DNA of 64,000 bases from the NCBI GenBank assembly GCA_016223205.1, contig JACRPM010000005.1:1-64000 (forward strand), in the 5' to 3' direction. This document shows positions 63,171 to 64,000 of this stretch, piece by piece. Each line of letters starts with the position of its first letter. Position 1 is the stretch's first letter. The notes beneath the pieces were generated by a model. That model saw only the letters and a list, made by a program, of their open reading frames with translations, was not told the DNA's origin and ran no database searches. The DNA comes from Candidatus Saganbacteria bacterium (lineage in GTDB: Bacteria; Margulisbacteria; WOR-1; XYC2-FULL-46-14; WPAF01). A program made the position numbers and the translations under genes.

Positions 63171-64000
63171 ATGAGAAGCATTTTTAAGACAATTATTATT
63201 GCGGTTATATGTTTATTGATAAATAATGCTTGCCATGCAGATCTTGCTTCGGATAGGGCCAGAAACATCGAGTCTATCAAAAACAACTATTTAATCTTAC
63301 TGGTTCATGGGACAGGAGACGACGATAAATGTTTTGATAAAGTATATGACTATTTGACAAAGCCAATATCTGGTGGAGGGCTAGAATTAGGCGGTTATGT
63401 TTATAAATATCGGTTCAATGATAAATTCGGCAGCATCAAAGGGTGGGCAAAGGAACTTAAAGGTTGGGTTCCGAGGGCAAGAGAAGATTATAAACGGTAT
63501 CTTGTTAAGCAAGGATATTATGGGAGCATTGACCTCGTTCCAGATTCCGCAGCCCCCACCCAATTCATCCTTATATGCCACTCAGCCGGGGCTCTAGCGG
63601 CTCGATATTATGTGATGGGGAAGGATGAAAGCGGGATCCCATTCTATGAAGGAAATGTCAAGAAAATTATAATGGTAGACACCCCGAATCTGGGAAGTTC
63701 GGCGGGAGAGGCAGCGGCATGGTCGGAAGAACATCTGACGGAGAGGTTCATGGTTCCATACTCGATGCTTATAGCAAGCATATTTATGCCGAAGGATGCA
63801 GAATTGACCAAATATTTGGCGGCGGATTCAGCATGGGCAATAGCATCCTATGGGACTACTGGAATATTACTGGAATATTTAAATCGTCATGCCCGTCAAC
63901 CTATAGTACAAGAACAGAAGCCGGAAAGCGCTTTTTTAAGAGAATTAAATTCATTGACGGATGTACCGGGAACCTATGAGGCGCCCAGTTACAGCATTAT
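63171..64000 (+). CDS. Secreted lipase-like alpha/beta hydrolase (3' partial)
   Basis: An open frame from ATG 63171 to the window end, at least 276 residues. Signal peptide (1-23, ending CHA), oxyanion strand LILLVHGTGDDDKCFD (about 41-56), and nucleophile motif FILICHSAGALAARYY (CHSAG in place of GHSxG), then MVDTPNLGSS. This is the usual layout of triacylglycerol lipase or PGAP1-like hydrolases. It pairs with the propeller lipoprotein as the truncated copy does upstream. The end is missing. Confidence 0.82.
   Translation, partial: MRSIFKTIIIAVICLLINNACHADLASDRARNIESIKNNYLILLVHGTGDDDKCFDKVYDYLTKPISGGGLELGGYVYKYRFNDKFGSIKGWAKELKGWVPRAREDYKRYLVKQGYYGSIDLVPDSAAPTQFILICHSAGALAARYYVMGKDESGIPFYEGNVKKIIMVDTPNLGSSAGEAAAWSEEHLTERFMVPYSMLIASIFMPKDAELTKYLAADSAWAIASYGTTGILLEYLNRHARQPIVQEQKPESAFLRELNSLTDVPGTYEAPSYSI

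Noticed and set aside
63397-63979. Short frames in the last 600 bases
   Set aside because: They are out-of-frame shadows of the partial lipase that runs off the window end.
1-64000. tRNA or rRNA genes
   Set aside because: No cloverleaf with a GGTTCGAATC-like T arm or rRNA-like stretch was noticed, though a manual scan cannot fully exclude one.

Overview
The window reads as a compact, roughly 50% GC bacterial chromosome segment from an uncultured anaerobic diderm. LPS and outer-membrane genes (gmhA, lpxD, an OmpH/Skp homologue, several beta-barrels, a small secretin), a V/A-type ATPase with a sodium-type rotor, formate metabolism, and many FlgD-like and PorV-like surface proteins together suggest the Margulisbacteria/Saganbacteria (WOR-1) neighbourhood. 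That assignment is inference from gene content, not a placement.

Region 1 (1-13249, + strand): the tail of an ISL3-like transposase, then a formate/molybdopterin island. It holds a Cys-type formate dehydrogenase with sulfhydrogenase-like beta and gamma electron-transfer subunits, a formate channel, mobA and fdhD. A second unit holds a porin, a Moco/Tuco-type riboswitch, the tungstate transporter tupABC, moeA, moaA, moaC, a MOSC protein and mog. Both units carry a near-consensus promoter and the same 14-bp palindrome, GTGAA-N4-TTCAC, which resembles a Rex operator. No MPT synthase genes (moaD/moaE) are present here.

Region 2 (13246-24482, - strand): one tightly overlapping run of genes for a V/A-type ATPase in the order H-I-K-E-C-F-A-B-D, then gmhA, a kinase-fold protein that has lost its catalytic Asp, a separate membrane PASTA protein, rpe and ribD. 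Rotor subunit K keeps all the sodium ligands; subunits E and C are clearly short.

Region 3 (24560-39693): housekeeping genes on both strands (nadK, galT, a lytic transglycosylase, ruvB, hisB, lipoprotein plus secretin, an ApbE/UPF0280-like protein, a phosphoesterase, aroE, a homocitrate/isopropylmalate-synthase-like gene, purE, cvpA, apgM, a DUF4143-type ATPase). Many of these genes have an extended -10 box only 6-7 bases before the start codon, implying leaderless mRNAs; one pair is driven from a 14-bp intergenic gap. Short heptamer tandem arrays sit inside several coding genes. A 3' fragment of apgM lies beyond the DUF4143 gene.

Region 4 (39690-64000): accessory and surface region. Three secreted proteins share an N-terminal domain and a C-terminal LIIN ending. 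A four-gene unit joins a Ser/Thr kinase with acidic or proline-rich proteins that lack signal peptides. PorV-like barrels are paired with proteins carrying FlgD-like C-terminal domains. A 1460-residue beta-helix protein and a tandemly duplicated lipoprotein/lipase pair follow; the second lipase runs off the window end. No rRNA, tRNA or CRISPR array was recognised, and no gap above 300 bases lacks a gene.
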